Notes under the pieces: model-generated
Seen by the model: only the letters and a program-made list of their open reading frames with translations
Databases searched by the model: none
Told to the model about the DNA's origin: nothing
Origin: Parietaria judaica
Lineage: Eukaryota; Streptophyta; Magnoliopsida; Rosales; Urticaceae
Length of the DNA stretch: 64,000 bases
Assembly (NCBI GenBank): GCA_954871525.1
Contig: OX940868.1
Span: forward strand, 22,997,056 to 23,061,055
Reading direction: 5' to 3'
In this document: positions 11,190-24,485 of the stretch, in pieces
Layout: each line of letters begins with the position of its first letter
Position numbering within the stretch: position 1 is the stretch's first letter
Program-made: the position numbers and the translations under genes

Positions 11190-12765
11190 ACATGCGCCAT
11201 CCATGGTTAAGAATACCTAATTTTTGTACTTTACACTTTTTCCTTATGGGGGCTTTATCGAATATAATTTGGAAAATTGGGATATAATAATAAAAAAAAT
11301 TGTAACAGAAAGAGAGGGAAGCCGCATAGTACCCAAGGAAGTGAAGCTCACACTCATCAGTCTTCACTAACAACACCCACCTACAATCATATCTCTCGTT
11401 TTATTTCTCGTTTCTCACGACACTTTCTCTACCTCCTTCTTCACCCTCTCTTCTAGCGTTCTCTGCAATTCCGAACTCTGAGCGGGACGTCGACGTTTAG
11501 GTTTTTTGGCCTCGTGAATCCGACAAAGGTGACTGCACGGCCGGCGAGTCAAAATTTTGTTGAGTTCTTTCATCGATTAGAGCTACATCTTGTATGATTA
11601 AGTTTTAGTTTTTTGTTTATAGAGCTTCTTGTTCTTGGTGATCTGGTTCTGTTTTTGGTGATTGAAAATGAGAAAACATAGGTTTAAATTTGAGCTATTC
11701 AACGATTGTAATTTGTTAGGCTTATGAACCAACATCATCAACTTAAAGGACATTCAACATTGTTATTTTCTAACAATTCATGGAATATCTCTCTCTCCAC
11801 ACCATTTGCACGTCTCCAAGAACACTAACGAGAATTTAAAGAACTCGTCGCCTCAGCGGGGACCACTGCAACAAATAGACCAAGAACGGTTCTCGGTTAG
11901 TGCGACACATATTGAACAAAATTATGTTAAAAAATGACCTTATCAAGTGCCAAATATTCAGCACAGAATTACTTGTTTGCATTGAATTATTGGAGAGACG
12001 TTATTATTAACAACACCCAAAAAAACCCACCACATTTAGACAAATAATGTAAAAAAAAAATGGAAAATTTGCAAATTCCATGAGTAGATGAGCCAAGACA
12101 ATACAAAGTTTTCACCTAAAAAATTATTTGAATTTCCCATTCTTGTATTATGTTATAAGATGACAAGATAAACAGTGATTAAAGAATAAAAGAGATTAAT
12201 TAAATTAAAAATGGGATAAGGTTAATCGTTATTTCGCAAAAAGTTGAAAATGGTATTATGAATATTATGATTTTATAAGTGAATTGATCCCAGTCCCACA
12301 TGTATTCGATTTTGTAAACGATGAAGAAACGTATGTAAACATAAAGAGACCAAAATGGTTGGGATATGCTTTTTAAATCAGATTTTTACTTGTATTGGCA
12401 TGTTGTCTTTGCATAAAAAAATAATGAATTTATTTCTAACTCTTACGAACTATAATTCGACAGTGTAAAGTTTATCTCTTATGAGTTATATAAAAATAAA
12501 ATAATATATTTCTATTTGAAAATTAAATTATAAAGTAATCGTGTCCTTAATATAGCATGAGGTTGTTTTTATTGATGATGTAACACTAATATAAAAGTTT
12601 TATAATTGTATTATTAATTTTTAAGATACAAAGAAATTTAATTGGCTTTAGCTCTTTTGTTTTGTTTTTCTCTATTTTTTATTAATAAGTTTTTCTATAA
12701 AAAAAAAATCACACCAAAATTTTGAAATTTAAAATATAGATTAATATATTTTTTCATATATATAT
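11190..12765. other. Gene-free spacer
   Basis: A short, less AT-rich patch at 11380-11560 has a CT-rich stretch and resembles a promoter or 5' leader (tctctcgttttatttctcg, then gcgggacgtcgacg). It has no convincing open frame after it. The rest is AT-rich with no recognisable feature. Confidence 0.4.
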
Positions 12766-12875
12766 GAGGATCTTTGGATTTTTCTCCTACCCTATGGTGC
12801 CTCGAACTCAAGACCGCTAATGTTTTAAGTGGTGTGCTTGTTACCACTAGGCCAAACACACATCTTGTCATATGG
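12766..12875 (-). mobile_element. tRNA-derived SINE, second family
   Basis: On the - strand, box A-like tggcctagtggtaacaagc (12836-12854) is followed by box B-like gagttcgaggc (about 12799-12809). The boxes have tRNA-like spacing. The body differs from the copies at 7071 and 57203, so this is a separate family. The 3' end is followed by AT-rich sequence. Confidence 0.7.
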
Positions 12876-13426
12876 ATTAATATTAAACTTATTATAGTAT
12901 TATTAATAGTGAATTTATTAACAATTATAGCTAAAGAAAAAAGAAAAAATATTTCAATAATATTTAGGAGTCTCACGTGTTATTTCGCCAGGGTTCGTGA
13001 AATCAGTCAGTCTACGTGCTAAATAAGACTTTATTAATTTACGGAAGATAAACTGGTTCTACACCTTGGACTCAAGTAATAAAACATGATCAAAATTCAA
13101 AAGAATTTTCAACTGATATCTTGAAAAATGCCATAAACTTCGACAATTTAGTTCCGGCGAACATTATAGCTTTAGATCTTAGGTCCATTAGTCCCTAATA
13201 TAGCTCGGTAAAAGAAATGGTCCACATTAAACCATATGTTCGTAGTCAACATAAGACAAGGCTTAAAACAGAGTAATAATGACATGGTTATTATAAATAC
13301 TCAAAAACTCAAGTGACTTTTGCCGGTATAATTTCAACATGTTCGTAGTATTATGCACTACCTTAATACGATGAAATTTGAAATTATGATCAAACGCGAA
13401 AGTTGTTGGAGATTTAATTAGAAGAA

Positions 13427-14340
13427 AGTCGTTTTTCTATAACCAAGTCATTTCGGTGGACAGTTTGTGATTTATGAAAGAAATATTTGTAACCCATTAC
13501 CTATGGTACTGCACTGGGAAGCATTAACTAAAATCATGCGTCACATTAAAATGATAGGACTGTATCAAAAGAGAAAAGCTAAAGAAAGTTCGAAAGAACT
13601 ACTGAGCTAGAGAGGTAGAAACAGATAAATAATATACTTCGTTTATAACCAGATACCATATAAATACATCAGCTCATAAACAATGTCATTTTACAGATTT
13701 AAAATACGAAAACGAAAACGACAACATTTTTATTTTTAAAATGGACATAAATATAACAGAAAGTATATATAATGGCTCTAAGTCTAACTATAAGCGACAA
13801 TGTTTTCCAGAAACGACGAGGCTGTTTTAAAGTGACAAATAAGAAGGAACAAAATATATTTGCTAAAAAAATAAAAATTACAAGTCGTTTTTCTATAACC
13901 AAGTCATTTCGGTGGACAGTTTGTGATTTATGAAAGAAATATTTGTAACCCATTACCTATGGTACTGCACTGGGAAGCATTAACTAAAATCACGCGTCAC
14001 ATTAAAATGATAGGACTGTATCAAAAGAGAAAAGCTAAAGAAAGTTCGAAAGAACTACTGAGCTAGAGAGGTAGAAACAGATAAATAATATACTTCGTTT
14101 ATAACCAGATACCATATATAAATACATCAGCTCATAAACAATGTCATTTTACAGATTTAAAATACGAAAACGAAAACGACAACGTTTTTATTTTTAAAAT
14201 GGACATAAATATAACAGAAAGTATATATAATGGCTCTAAGTCTAACTATAAGCGACAATGTTTTCCAGAAACGACGAGGCTGTTTTAAAGTGACAAATAA
14301 GAAGGAACAAAATATATTTGCTAAAAAAATAAAAATTACA
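13427..14340. repeat. Recent tandem duplication, about 457 bp x 2
   Basis: Unit 1 begins with agtcgtttttctataacc at 13427 and unit 2 with the same words at 13883. A third start (agtcg) at 14341 breaks off after 5 bases. The copies differ at only about three or four positions: atcatgcg versus atcacgcg, one TA insertion, and caacattt versus caacgttt. This implies a very recent event or gene conversion. It lies about 350 bp past the invertase stop codon. Each copy contains AACGACA-type words. Confidence 0.93.
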
Positions 14341-14694
14341 AGTCGTCAGTACGACAATAAATAAATAGAGTAAACGACAATATTTAAAGCAAATGACACA
14401 ACGCATGATATATAATTGCATTTTTTTTTTTTTTTGGATCACTTTTCTTTGCAATGAATGTCTTTCTGGTTCAGAAATATCAGTATGAAGGGTCATAAAA
14501 TAATTTTCATTTTATTTAATTTGATAGATATTTGAAAGCATGACATTCTCAATTCTCATTCCAAATAATTAGAAGCAAAAAAGATATGGAATCAATATCC
14601 CCAACGAATGGGACAAAAAATCAACCCTTTCTTCTATTTTACACATGCCAAACTCTATCTACGCTTCATCACAAAAATAATACGGATTCAAAAG

Positions 14695-17402
14695 TCAAAT
14701 GTGCTTCTTTTCCGGGTGGAATGGCCGTATGAAGGCCGAGTTCATCTGCCATATCTTCACCGACGCCGTGACGCTCGCTTCCGTTGCGTTGTTGAACGCG
14801 AAAACCCGAGCAGCACCGTATATCGCCCTTGTTGGATACACTCTCGACGTGATGCACGTTCTTCCAGCTTGACCGAAGCTTTCCACAATCGAATGATCAA
14901 CCTATACAAAAATAATATGAATTAAATCCAATGTAATGATGGAATTTTAGGACAATCATAATTTTTTCTCAGGCAGTACTGACCAGAATCCTGACTGACA
15001 GCTTCTCGTCCTTGAGCACGGGAATGAAGCTACCGTAGATTTGCTTGTTCACGTCGTTTGCCAAAGATGATCTGAAAAAATATTTCGATAAAACATGATT
15101 AATTATGCGCGTTAACTTGTTAACAAGTTCTAGTCATCTTTCGGGTCTTATAAAATGTTCGTTTCGATCGCATACAATAATTATCTTTAATGTTAAAATT
15201 GTTTAGTTGGTTTGTTAATCTAGTATATAGAACATTGTTCTAGTTCACGTGACAATTTTTAATGTATAAATTGGTCCTTCATATCCTTGTATTACGGTTT
15301 TTCTCTGCTGCAAATGAAAATTTAACATATTCGGAACGTGACACGGCCTTTGTAAAAGTCTCCCGAAACAAAACAAAAGAAAAAAACAATGATATGGTCA
15401 AATAAGTGATTGGTTACCTTGATTGGTCAGTACAGAAAAAGGTCTTGAGACTGCCGTCAAAAGCTTTGACGATGTAGAAGTAGACCGGTGTCTGCTCGGT
15501 GCGCTCTTCGTCAGCGAGGACTAAAAGACCGAACGGTCCCAATGCCCCACGCTGAGCAGCCCCGCCGCTGGTGCTGCAGCTGAACTCTTCGGTGAGATTG
15601 ACGGGGACCGTATTCTCTAAGCTCTTCTTGTCCACTTCGAACTCAGCCATAATGTCAAGCTGTTTATGAATACATGTATATGGGGTTAGGGTTTAGATAT
15701 CAAGAGATGTGCTTGTTGTGTCAATAAAGAAGAGACATTGACCTGTGTGGCTGTGCCGACGTCGAGAGCGACTACTGAACCGGGGTTGACTTTGACGTCG
15801 TTGAACTCGTTGCTGCTTAATCTCAGACTCTCGATCTCCTCGACCGGCCATTGAACAAGATTGGAACCAGTCTTTGTGTCCAGTAACATTGTCCTTGGAA
15901 TACTCTATTTAACACCAAAAACAAAGATCATTTTACTGGTAAGTCATAACATTTCGTAAGAATGACCGATGTGAGTCTAAAACAGATTGCAGCCAAAAGA
16001 CGGACCTGAAGAGACGCCCAACCCTTTTTGACATCGGCCAGCTCGCTATCGGATTCTCCGATCCAGCCCCATAACAATCTTCTGTTCTTGTTCTGGTCGT
16101 AGAAAGACTTCGACGCGTAAAAGATACCGTAGTCATACCTAATACCGATGCCAACATCGATCGTCGGGTTGTCAGGCACCCATTTCCCGGTACTCTCGTT
16201 GTAAGTTCCGATCGCGTAGTAATCATGCCTGTCGTCGTCCAAGCTAGCTTTGACCACGTGCTTGACTCCGACGCCATTCGCTGACGTGTCCAACCCTTCG
16301 TTTCCGGTCATCGACACGGGGAAAAAGTCAACGCACTCCCACATGCCAGTGCCAGCCACGCCGTGGAGTATCCCTGGAAGCTGCTCGTAGGTCTCGAAGT
16401 CAACAGTGTCGTAGACCAAGGAGATCCCGGTCTTGTTGAGCTTGGAGCCAACTGTGATCCGCCACTTGCCCTCGGAAGTCTTCCACGCGGTGGTCGGGTC
16501 ACGGAAGTCCTTGGACCCAATGCCAGGTGGCGGGACGAGAACTGGGTTGCCCGAGTATTTGACCCACTTGATTAGGAGCGGGTCGCTTGGGTCAGCCGGA
16601 CGGGCTAAGTTCTGGACCTGGACAGACTCGTTTGTGGAACCGGTGTAGAGCATGATGATGCTTTCGTCAGGGAGGATAGTGGCGGAGCCGGACCAGACGC
16701 CGTTGGCGTCGTACCATTCGTCGGGGACCATGGCGATCGGGAGGTGGAGCCAGTGGATCATGTCGGTGGAGACGGCGTGGCCCCATACAATGTTGCCCCA
16801 CACGGCGCCCATGGGGTTGTACTGGTAGAACAAGTGGTACCATCCTTTGTAGTACAATGGACCTGTATTTTTACCAACTATGTGTTATTATTAATGATAA
16901 AATTTTACATGATAATGAAGATGTTATTTAACTATTTGTGACTTTATTAAATATTAACCTGATAATTTTATTCCTAGACAAATTTATTTTTACACTTTTA
17001 TACTAAACCATTACATTTTAGAGGGTATATATGTAAAAATTGATCAAGTAGTATATAAAAACAACAATTTTACTGCTAAACAATAGCTGCTTGCACATGA
17101 CTCAAAATTATATATTCGCAGAAAACATTACGAGAGATTCAAGAAATATAACTGTAAATTACTGCCTACAATATAATTAAACCCTGAAATTATCATTTGC
17201 GTAGCAACCAGTACACACACGAGTAGATCCAGCTATAAATAATATAGTTACCATCAATGGTAAAAAATAAAAAATAAAAATTGATGTGGTGTATTAGAGA
17301 CTTTGGGTTGTTTGTTGTAGATGGCAAGAAATTAATTACATGACATGATGACAGCTAGGAATTACACATGGACTATGAACTATCATAATTCATATGGTTG
17401 AA

Positions 17403-17433
<31 letters not shown>

Positions 17434-18205
17434 AAATAACAAAGATGTATAGTTCTCAGTCTTACCATTTGGATCTGAAGCATCAACGACGAGCAAGATT
17501 CAGCGTCCGATCGGAAAAATAAAACGTTACACATTAGAATCAGCACATATAGTAAACAGTAATAATGTATTATAATTTAATTAGCAAAAGTAATGAAGTT
17601 GGTGACTAGTAAATTAATTAGCCTGACTAGATAGAAGAAAAGAAATACGTGTGGGATTCATTTTCTTCATTATTAATAATTCTTCTTAAAAAGTCGACAC
17701 ACTTTCTCCAAAAATCACCGATTTATTTGCGTAATTAAGTTGACTAGTCTCCTAATTTCACGTGCTTCCCTATCAAGATTTCTCAAATTAATTAATTAAT
17801 AATATTCAAATAAAAAAAATCGAAAAAAATACCGTTCATCCAATTCTTCTCTGGCTGAAAATGAAAAGCGGTCCTCTGCCACGACAGCATGCTGTTGTTC
17901 CAGGGAAACGCCGCCGGAGAGTCTCCTCCGTTAACGTTGACGGCGAGCACGCTCTTCTTCTCCGACACGCCGGCAGGCGCGCCGCGAGAGAGCGGCGTTG
18001 ACGGCGTCATTCCGCTGGTCGCGGCGTCCTGAGCATTATTGGTGGTGGTGGTCGCGTTGACCTTTGGCTCGACGACGCCGTTCGAGGCGAATATGACGGC
18101 GGCGACTAGGGCGACCATCAACGACCCGCAGACGGCGGCGACGATCCCTTTGAAGGGTCGCCGGCGGTGAGCCGCGCCGGAGAGCAGCGGCTGAGATTCA
18201 GCCAT
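14695..18205 (-). CDS. Vacuolar acid invertase (beta-fructofuranosidase, GH32)
   Basis: Hydrolyses sucrose to glucose and fructose in the vacuole. Exons in transcript order: 18205-17833, 17474-17466, 16862-16006, 15904-15743, 15659-15418, 15071-14984, 14901-14695; total 645 aa. Residues 1-40 carry a dileucine-type QPLLSG motif and one membrane anchor ([20 protein letters not shown]), the usual vacuolar propeptide layout. WMNDPNG (nucleophile Asp125) is assembled across the 9-nt mini-exon. FRDP lies at about 247-250. WECVD carries the acid/base Glu303; Val rather than Pro after Cys is the vacuolar type. VDHSIVESF lies in the C-terminal beta-sandwich region. All phases join without error. Length and structure are typical and no damage is visible. 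A TTA microsatellite lies in the intron before exon 3. Confidence 0.96.
17403..17433. repeat. ATT trinucleotide microsatellite
   Basis: About ten ATT units inside intron 2 of the invertase gene, close to the mini-exon acceptor. Confidence 0.85.
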
Positions 18206-18383
18206 AATATATTGTTATTATTACGATGCGACGTCGTCTAGAAGAAGAAGAAAACAATGATCGGAGGAGAATATAAGTGATTTAGAGAGAGAAAGAGAGG
18301 ATTTTTTTTTAATGTTGTGGGGGAATAAGCGAATTGAAGTAGTATCGAGGGTTGCTTCGGAATTATATATCGATCCAACGAGT

Positions 18384-18396
18384 GTTTATATATATA
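18384..18396 (-). promoter_or_regulatory. Probable TATA box of the invertase gene
   Basis: On the - strand this reads tatatataaacac, roughly 180 bp before the ATG at 18205. A CT-containing leader and a GA/CT-rich patch (18283-18300) lie between. AT-rich surroundings make the exact site uncertain. Confidence 0.45.
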
Positions 18397-18399
18397 ATA

Positions 18400-19824
18400 A
18401 TATATAGAAAGCGAGATCTAATTATATATGATATAATCATCAATGAATACGATTGAATGGACATTTATGTTAATATAAAAATAATAATACTAATAATATA
18501 TATTATGTTACGTTAAGTAAAAATTATAAACATAATTAATGAGGTGAAAAGGTGAAAATTGCTTACATTGAATGGTTGGGTGGTGGTAAATTATTGAATC
18601 ATGAGTTAAACGTGGCACAACAAAAAGTATTATATAACATTTTGATGTCTAATTTCTTTTCAACTTTCTTCTTCATACATTCTTAGGTAATTCTTTTTGG
18701 TTTCTTATTTTGGGATTGATTATAAGCAACAAAAAATAAATTAAAAAATTGGAGCGCGATTTTTCTTCCTTTTATCAAGTGAAATAGTAGTGGATTAATA
18801 GAATCCACGTTGCTACATGTCATAATTAATTAAAGAAAAGAGAATGACAATTGACACTTGTAGTTTCAGATTGAAAATTTTAGTAATTAAAAAAAAAACT
18901 TAAATCGATATCTTTATATATATAAATCGATGAAATGTCTTCGATTTGATTAGTTTACTTTGTACAGTTTCGATGAGCTGTATCCTCAAGGGTCTATTCG
19001 TGATATATAGATTTGGAACGGGTATTTTAATTAGATAATTAAATAAAAAGCAAGATAAAGTATAAATGTTTAGGTGTTATCTATACTTTATTATTAGTTT
19101 GTTTTGTTATCTCCGAAAATGCCGGTGTAGATAGACAATGATAATAATAATTAGTTAAATAAAAACTAAAATTGATTATGAGTATTTTGACAAAATAAAT
19201 AAATGAATTTGGCAAGACATTATTGCGTGGCATGAATTTGTATCCACACAAATATTATGTTACATTATTGGATGAGAGATGATCCTTGGCCACATGTATA
19301 TAATGATGACTAGGCTCGAAAAACATTTTTTTTTTAATTTCATTTAAAATAGAAAAGTTGAAATCTTGATCGTGATTTGTCTCTCCCAATTCATAGCATT
19401 ATTGAGTAAAAACAAAGCAATAAATAATAAGATTATAAATCAGATCGCCACATTTTTGTACTTTTGCGTATTGATTGTGAATTATTCCATATGGCTCTCT
19501 CGCAGTTCCCACATGCGAGAGAAATAGATCTGTCGTATACCAATATTCTTCAACATTTTTGCTCCAATATTATTGTCCATCAATCATATATATATATATA
19601 TGAGGGCAATTCTTCAAACTAAGGTCCAAGTTAAAAAAAAAAAAAACAATGAACATGTTAATCCTTGACATATTATAAACATTAGAGGTTATATGCATGT
19701 AAAAAAATAATAAAAAAAATTGACGCGAGTAATTGAGTGAAAATAAAACAGTACAATGATTACAGTGAAGATGGTAATACTAATACATCAAATAAGTAGA
19801 TACTTGTATATATAAATGAATATG

Positions 19825-19856
<32 letters not shown>

Positions 19857-21270
19857 ATTATGGCCTTTTCTTTGAATAGGTCATATATTTTATTCACGCT
19901 TTAATATCTTGAATCAAGAGATTGAGAGCCTAGCTACCTCTCAAATTTTAATATATTGTAAAGTTGATGGGAAATCCATAATCCATACGATCGATATGCG
20001 AGTGTATACAAGGCTCGTGCATTGCATAGTAAACACAATTATTGCCCTACACAGAGACATGTATCTGTATGTATCACTATCACCATATATACTTGTATTA
20101 TATATCCTGACATCATCAACCACGAGGATTCATATTAATTTATTCTATGATTTACTTGATGATTTGTATCCACTTTCTTCTCTTCTTTCGTTTATATATT
20201 ACTACTACTCATTAGGTCCATGGAAAAGTTTAGGGATAGTCCATAAGTTTTCGAAGACAGCTCCAATAGCTTGCTGATAAAATGGAAAAATATCACGAAG
20301 AGATAATATACACGATTATTGCTTCATATATAATATATATATATATATTGCAAATGTATGAATAAATAAATAAAAACTCGTAAAATTAATTTGGTTCGTT
20401 GAATCTAATGTGGGAATTGGACATTATTAAAGTTCCAACTGCCAACTAAAGTACATTACCCCATTCCATTACACACATTTTTTTATTTCCTTTTCCATGA
20501 AGAAGAAAAATATCATAATTTTTTTAATTTTTTTTTCTGATCAAGAAAATGACGCAAACGACATGAATATGGCAATTCATGTGATTTTGGGTGAAGGAGA
20601 AGGTGAGGGTAATGAAGTAGCATGTAGGTAGGTCCTACTAATTTACAGATCATCACTTGATCCTTCATATCTTGATTAATATTATTATATATATACATGT
20701 GTGTAATGTATCATACATATAACATATGGCCAAACTGTGGGACCTTTTGGTAGTCAAAGACTCAAACTCCATGTTCCAACATGTGTGCATGAACATAGTT
20801 TGGCAGATATATTGTCATTGATAGTTACTTCCAAAAACATTCTACACTTTATATTAATTTGCCCATTTATTAATTTGAGTATACAAAGCTCTCAGGATTA
20901 GGTATTGGAATGATATTGTGACTAGATTTCAATATGAATTTCTCGTCTTACTAAGAGAAAGAAGCGGTCTAAGCACAGCTAGGTGAGAAGAGTGACACAG
21001 TATGTCATATTAAAAATTCAAAAAAAAAAAAAAAAAAAAGATCGATGAGATCATGGTTACAACTTAGAACCCACGAGGGTGTCTACAAATTTCAATATTA
21101 AACTGATTTTAGGTAAACATTGAATTCAATTGATGAAATGATTGACCAAATGTGATGACATCATTTTAGATTTCGTATCAATTTTATTCCCACAGTGAAT
21201 AATAATTACCTAATCATATCAATGTTTATTAGCAATACTATAGAAAGTTTAAAGCCACTTATTTAAAATA
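18400..21270. other. Gene-free interval between invertase and transaldolase
   Basis: Very AT-rich. Contains the likely distal invertase promoter, a TA run at about 19828-19855, shorter TA runs near 19590 and 20335, and a 19-A run near 21022. Open frames here (for example 19909-20277 on +) are low-complexity and lack family features. I see no gene. Confidence 0.6.
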
Positions 21271-21680
21271 AATAAAACGACAAGAATATGGCATTGTTTA
21301 GAGTTAGACACCACATTAAACTGATACCAATAAGATTTCTTCGAACAGTAAACGACAGCCTTTGTGATAATTGATAACGACAATTAGACCAAAAAACGAC
21401 AATTTTCCTGATTCATAATTTTCAGAAAACAGTGTTATCAATTCTTACAGATGCCATTACTGATTAACTAGTATCACATATATTTCAAGATTTACCTATG
21501 TTTATATGAAAAGGATTAAAACAACGTCGAAATGACAACAATAAACATCCAAAATAAAGACAGACAAACGACACCGGACCAGAAAATGACATCAAACTTT
21601 ACAAAATAAACGACGAACAACTCCTTCAACCCTACAATTTTCATAAAACGACATTAAAGTAACCTCCTAAACGACAAGTT
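21271..21680. repeat. Cluster of AACGACA-type words at the 3' end of transaldolase
   Basis: Within about 400 bp the + strand has at least eight words of the form (A)AACGACA or a one-base variant: near 21277, 21350, 21377, 21396, 21530, 21568, 21646 and 21670, with AACGACG near 21610. Spacing is irregular, so this is not a simple tandem repeat. Similar clusters lie beside other genes in the window. Confidence 0.6.
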
Positions 21681-21962
21681 TTCTCAACCAACTTTTGGTC
21701 AAGAACAAAGAAACAAATCCACAGGAAAATTCAGGAAGTCAGCGAAAATTCAAGCAAACTAGTCCATAGTCTTTGCATAAAGGTTAGATGCAACAAAAGG
21801 GAGAGAAGGTTCAGGTTTTTTTTTTTCATGAAGGCAAAGAGTAAGTAAATTGTACGAGTTAAAAAGTTTTGATTAGATAAAGAAGAAAAAAGAACGGAAG
21901 ATCGCAAACACTCTTCTCTTATTCCATACCGAAACGGAAAGATCCATCTAGTAGAACAGAAT

Positions 21963-24485
21963 CTACACATTTGGCGGCGGCCAGATCTTTCCAAACAACT
22001 CCTCAACCCGTTTCGCCTGATTAGCATAACCTTCGAGCCCCGACGCCAGGAGCTCCACGGCTGAGGGTCCCATGGCTGAGGCTAAGGTCAACTGGTCCCA
22101 CTTTGTAACTGAAACATTTTGAAATCACAGCCCTTCAGTAAAGTCAATCCAATCAGGAAGTTTTAAAAGTCAAACCGGTTGGATAAGCGAAGCAAAGACC
22201 TCTTCTTTTGTGAAGTTGTAGAGAGCGGCAGTTTCCGGAGAGAGCCTCCTTGCGTAGCCGTACTTCTCCCCAGGGGTGGTGGTGGATTCTTTGAGGGATT
22301 GCAACACTTTGAGTGGTGCAATGATGTAGTCAACGCTGCAAATGAAGCATAGTCAGCATAGGAAGAGATATTTAGTTATTAAAAATTTATAATTGTCATG
22401 TGAATATATATTATATATTATATATACCCTAAGAGACTGAACAAATCCTGCTTGTTTCTAACGGCTGCTGCCATCAGCTTTGATTTGTGCCCGTACTTGT
22501 GTATGTAATTATAAGCCTTCGACACCTGAAACGGTAACATATTCAGGATAGCCAAGTTATTTCATAGTAGAATGGCTTGGCAGAAAGTTGATCGTCGGAG
22601 CTGAGATGAAACTTATTACCATATAATGCTAAAACCTAGGGGTGAAACCCGTAACATGTAGCTATTCTTTTAGAAATTTTACAGAATGGGTGTCGATTTC
22701 GCCCAATTGTCCTTTGTTCTAACTTCAAATCAAATATTGGTACAAGAAACACGTTGTTTTGACCAAAAAACTGGAATGTCTAGTTTTCCGTTGTTAATCG
22801 GATTCTGATACAAAATTTTCACCCTACTAAAACCATTGCATAAGACAATTCTAGCCCTTGGTAAACCTATAGAGTTGAAATCTAATGCAAAAGAAGCAAA
22901 TTGTAATGATAAAAGAGCGTCTAAATTCGTTTGACTGACCAAGGCTATCCCAGGATCCTCTCCTCTTTTAAGAGCTTCTGCAACCTCCGGATCACCCGAA
23001 TGATTTCGTGCCCAATCCTGAAACATAGCTCTCGTCAAAGACAAACACAATGACTGAGTAAATAAAATGTACTTATTGAAATTACGAGATTACCCTGACG
23101 CGTCCAACAAAGATCTGAATAACAGATGCCCCAGCTTGAGCCGCAGCAGCTGCTTGGGCAAAGCTAGAAAAACAGAAAATATAAACAAAAACTGGATTAA
23201 AGTTTGGAAATACTGAAGTGAAAATATGCAAATCAAATGTAATACCTGTATACAAAAGTCAAATGGGTTTGAATGCCCTCTGATTCTAGCAATCTCGAAG
23301 CCTCAATTCCCTAGCAGAAAAGCAGTTATTGAAGAGCATACAAAGGACAACAAGCTATGAGATTTCATCGACAGATTAGAGAAGTCCGAGAGAAAGACGT
23401 ATGCTTTTTTGGTAACTTACTTGCCAAGTTGAAGGGATTTTGAACAGCAGACGTTCGGGAGGGACATTAACGTCATTGTATAACTTCAGTAGATCATGCA
23501 CCTATATACATTGTGCCTAGTAATGGTTAGAGTGGACTACTTATCGGAAACACGAAACAAACTTCAACATTGTACTAAAAAGAAACAAAAGAAAGGAATT
23601 AGGTAAGAAAGTTTATACCTTTCTGATGATTCCATGGGTGTCGTAAGCAAGCCGTGCGTCCACCTCGGTCGAAACCCGACCTGGAACAAGCTTTGCCAAA
23701 TCACTACCAACATTCACCAAAGCCTATCCAGAAAAAGAACAACACAAAATGAGCTTCTTCAAGTCTTAAACACTGACATAGTGAATCCACACAAACCTTG
23801 TTAGCGAAACAAGACAGTCTCAGCTCCGAGTTTTCCAGCTTACAACAATCTGAATCGGCCAAAGCCATATCCACAGCATTCTACAAATGAAACAAAGATA
23901 ACTAATCACACGAAGATTAGTGACCAAATTAATCTCCAAAACTGGATAATCACCCTGAATTTGGTGTCAGGAAGTCCACAGATCCCCAAGAGGAGCGAAG
24001 AGCTGACTGTCGCCGCAGTCGGAGGAAATCTGCGGCGATTGACAAACACAGACAATTATTTCCACTGATTTTCCATAGACAGAGAAAAAACAAGAGAAAG
24101 AATGAATACTTCTCGAAATCATCGAAGATGACAGTGTCGGGAACGATCTCACTGAAGGTAGAGACGGCCTCCAACTCAGTTCCCGAGCCTGTGAAGAGCA
24201 AATTTAGCAATAACATCGAAAGATGAAAGCAGTGAGCAGAGAAACGCACCGGTGTCGAGAGAGGAAGAAGCTCGGATGAGAGGGAAAGACTTGGGGAGGT
24301 TGAAGAAGACGGCGTTGGAGGAAGCTCTGGATCCGAGTGAGAAGGCCGATCTTCTTCCTCCCTGGAGATCATCGAGAGCGAATCAAGCAAAGAAACTCGA
24401 GAGAGAATCATGGAGACCGAGATCAACTCCTTACCAGAATGGATGAGGAAGACGAAAGAGGCGGAGACTGCAAGGAGAGTGACAT
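21963..24485 (-). CDS. Transaldolase, plastid type
   Basis: Pentose-phosphate enzyme that moves a dihydroxyacetone unit from sedoheptulose-7-P to glyceraldehyde-3-P. Exons in transcript order: 24485-24435, 24361-24250, 24188-24110, 24029-23954, 23880-23797, 23723-23619, 23501-23421, 23310-23246, 23163-23094, 23017-22940, 22525-22428, 22335-22176 (or -22200), 22100-21963; about 390-398 aa. The first ~55 residues are Ser-rich and poor in acidic residues, as in a chloroplast transit peptide. [18 protein letters not shown] and [11 protein letters not shown] follow; Lys190 in the last is the expected Schiff-base lysine. The C-terminus reads [19 protein letters not shown]. The last intron is the only unsure junction: the clear cag acceptor at 22109 is out of frame with any GT donor, while aag at 22101 restores the frame. 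Confidence 0.92.

Noticed and set aside
13427..14340. CRISPR-like or satellite array
   Set aside because: Only two long copies with no regular spacers; it is a simple tandem duplication in a plant genome.
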